Origin: Terriglobales bacterium
Lineage (GTDB): Bacteria; Acidobacteriota; Terriglobia; Terriglobales; Acidobacteriaceae
NCBI GenBank assembly: GCA_019241735.1
Contig: JAFAWN010000269.1
Span: 1-6,207, forward strand
Reading direction: 5' to 3'
DNA length: 6,207 nucleotides
The notes under the pieces were generated by a model. It searched no databases. It saw nothing but the letters and a program-made list of their open reading frames with translations, and was not told where the DNA came from. Shown here piece by piece: positions 5,525-6,207 of this stretch; the stretch's first letter is position 1; each line of letters begins with the position of its first letter. The position numbers and the translations under genes were made by a program.

Positions 5525-6207
5525 TCAGCGGCCAGCTCGGATTGCGGCCACTGCCATCATCCGGCCGGTGACTCCATGCTCGGCGCGATGGGAAAAGAGC
5601 ATATCTGTCTGGCAGGATGTGCACAAAGGCGACGCGCCGATGTTAACCGCGGCCACTCCCGCGTTGAGCAACTGGCGGCGGTTGGCAGCAACCAGATCCA
5701 ACGAGATTTTCGACTGGTTGGGGCCATGTCCTGGCGGGCGCGCCGTCATAAATAGAAGCGGGTATTTCTCGCGAACCGGGTCGTGCACCTCGGTCTCCTC
5801 GAAAAGAGCTTCAGCATAGTCGAACTGGGAGTGGAACTCCTCGCGCACTTCGGCACCCACGTCGTAACAGCATCGGTGAATGCCCGGACCGATGGCGGCT
5901 CTAACGTTATCTGGTGATGTGCCGAAGCGGCGCTGCATTTCGGCGAGTCCTTTTTCGACGATACGCTTCAGGGTGCCCCGCCATCCGGCATGAAAAATTC
6001 CAATCGCCTTGTTCTTCGAATCCGCAACGATCACGGGAAGACAATCCGCGGTAAGAATCCCAAGTAAAAGCCCAGGTTGGTCGGTTATCAATCCATCCCC
6101 GGCGGCAGGCTCCGTAAACGGTCCGGACACAGTATGGATGAGATCGGAATGAAGCTGCTTCAAAGTTACGAGCGGCCAAGACTTCGCAGCAGTATCCAGA
6201 GCTTTAA
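5525..6207 (-). CDS. pgeF: PgeF/YfiH laccase-domain peptidoglycan editing factor, 5' end outside window
   Basis: The C-terminal 226 codons of a YfiH/PgeF (multicopper polyphenol oxidase-type, LACC1-like) protein; the frame stays open to the right edge, so the start is not in view. Members act on purine nucleosides as phosphorylase/deaminase, and E. coli PgeF keeps the wrong amino acid (Ser for Ala) out of peptidoglycan precursors. Signatures in order: TLKQLHSDLIH, ILTADCLPV, FHAGWRGTLKRI, AAIGPGIHRCCYDVG, SLDLVAANRRQLL and the CTSC...FSHR segment near the end. The ligands of the conserved zinc site are His19, Cys55 and His72 of the visible part; their spacing (36, then 17) equals that of His71, Cys107 and His124 in E. 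coli YfiH. A TTG at 6163 is in frame but lies inside the conserved TLKQ motif, so it is not the start. It heads the visible part of an operon with tsaC and the ydcF-like gene. Confidence 0.96.
   Translation of the reverse strand, partial: KALDTAAKSWPLVTLKQLHSDLIHTVSGPFTEPAAGDGLITDQPGLLLGILTADCLPVIVADSKNKAIGIFHAGWRGTLKRIVEKGLAEMQRRFGTSPDNVRAAIGPGIHRCCYDVGAEVREEFHSQFDYAEALFEETEVHDPVREKYPLLFMTARPPGHGPNQSKISLDLVAANRRQLLNAGVAAVNIGASPLCTSCQTDMLFSHRAEHGVTGRMMAVAAIRAGR

Noticed and set aside
5155..5819. plus-strand open frames of 138 and 121 residues opposite tsaC and pgeF
   Set aside because: Both are antisense to conserved genes and show no family resemblance.
5907..6163. TTG at 6163 as the start of pgeF, and an overlapping 90-residue frame
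   Set aside because: The TTG codes for Leu inside the conserved TLKQLHSD motif and the frame continues to the window edge; the 90-residue frame is a shadow of pgeF.
1..6207. a defence island, mobile element or new multi-gene system
   Set aside because: All complete genes belong to recognised chromosomal families; no transposase, integrase, direct-repeat ends, CRISPR repeats or toxin-antitoxin pair was seen.

Overview
The window looks like ordinary chromosomal DNA from a moderately high-GC bacterium (roughly 55-60% GC by eye). Terriglobia-type Acidobacteriota are my best guess: the combination of a stand-alone bacterial Ku, a YVTN beta-propeller lipoprotein, a DUF92 membrane protein, a secreted cyclase-family protein and a YfiT/DinB protein is familiar from that group. 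The assignment is inference from gene content, not from a marker gene.

Layout from left to right. (1) Positions 1-514, minus strand: the 5' part of a lipoprotein with YVTN-type beta-propeller repeats, running off the left edge. (2) Positions 724-1581, minus strand: a complete ku gene (non-homologous end joining). (3) Positions 1582-1831: a divergent intergenic region with a perfect 10-bp inverted repeat and a run of nine C. (4) Plus strand, 1832-4065: a DUF92 membrane protein, a membrane-anchored cyclase-family protein whose metal-binding motif is eroded, and a YfiT/BstA-like DinB protein 24 nt behind it. (5) A short convergent gap with a hairpin at 4109-4126. (6) Minus strand, 6207-4172: pgeF (5' end outside the window), tsaC and a ydcF/DUF218 gene in one probable operon, with tsaC and ydcF overlapping by four bases (ATGA).

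The genes do not form one pathway. ku is genome maintenance, tsaC is tRNA t6A synthesis, and pgeF and the YdcF-like protein touch the cell envelope. The DUF92 protein may act in isoprenoid-phosphate metabolism, and the YfiT-like protein in thiol transfer or metal-dependent hydrolysis. I found no tRNA, rRNA, CRISPR array, insertion sequence, phage gene or convincing new multi-gene system. The points most worth a second look are the cyclase homologue without its HxGTHxDxPxH metal site, the inverted repeat in front of ku, and an alternative TTG start of tsaC.
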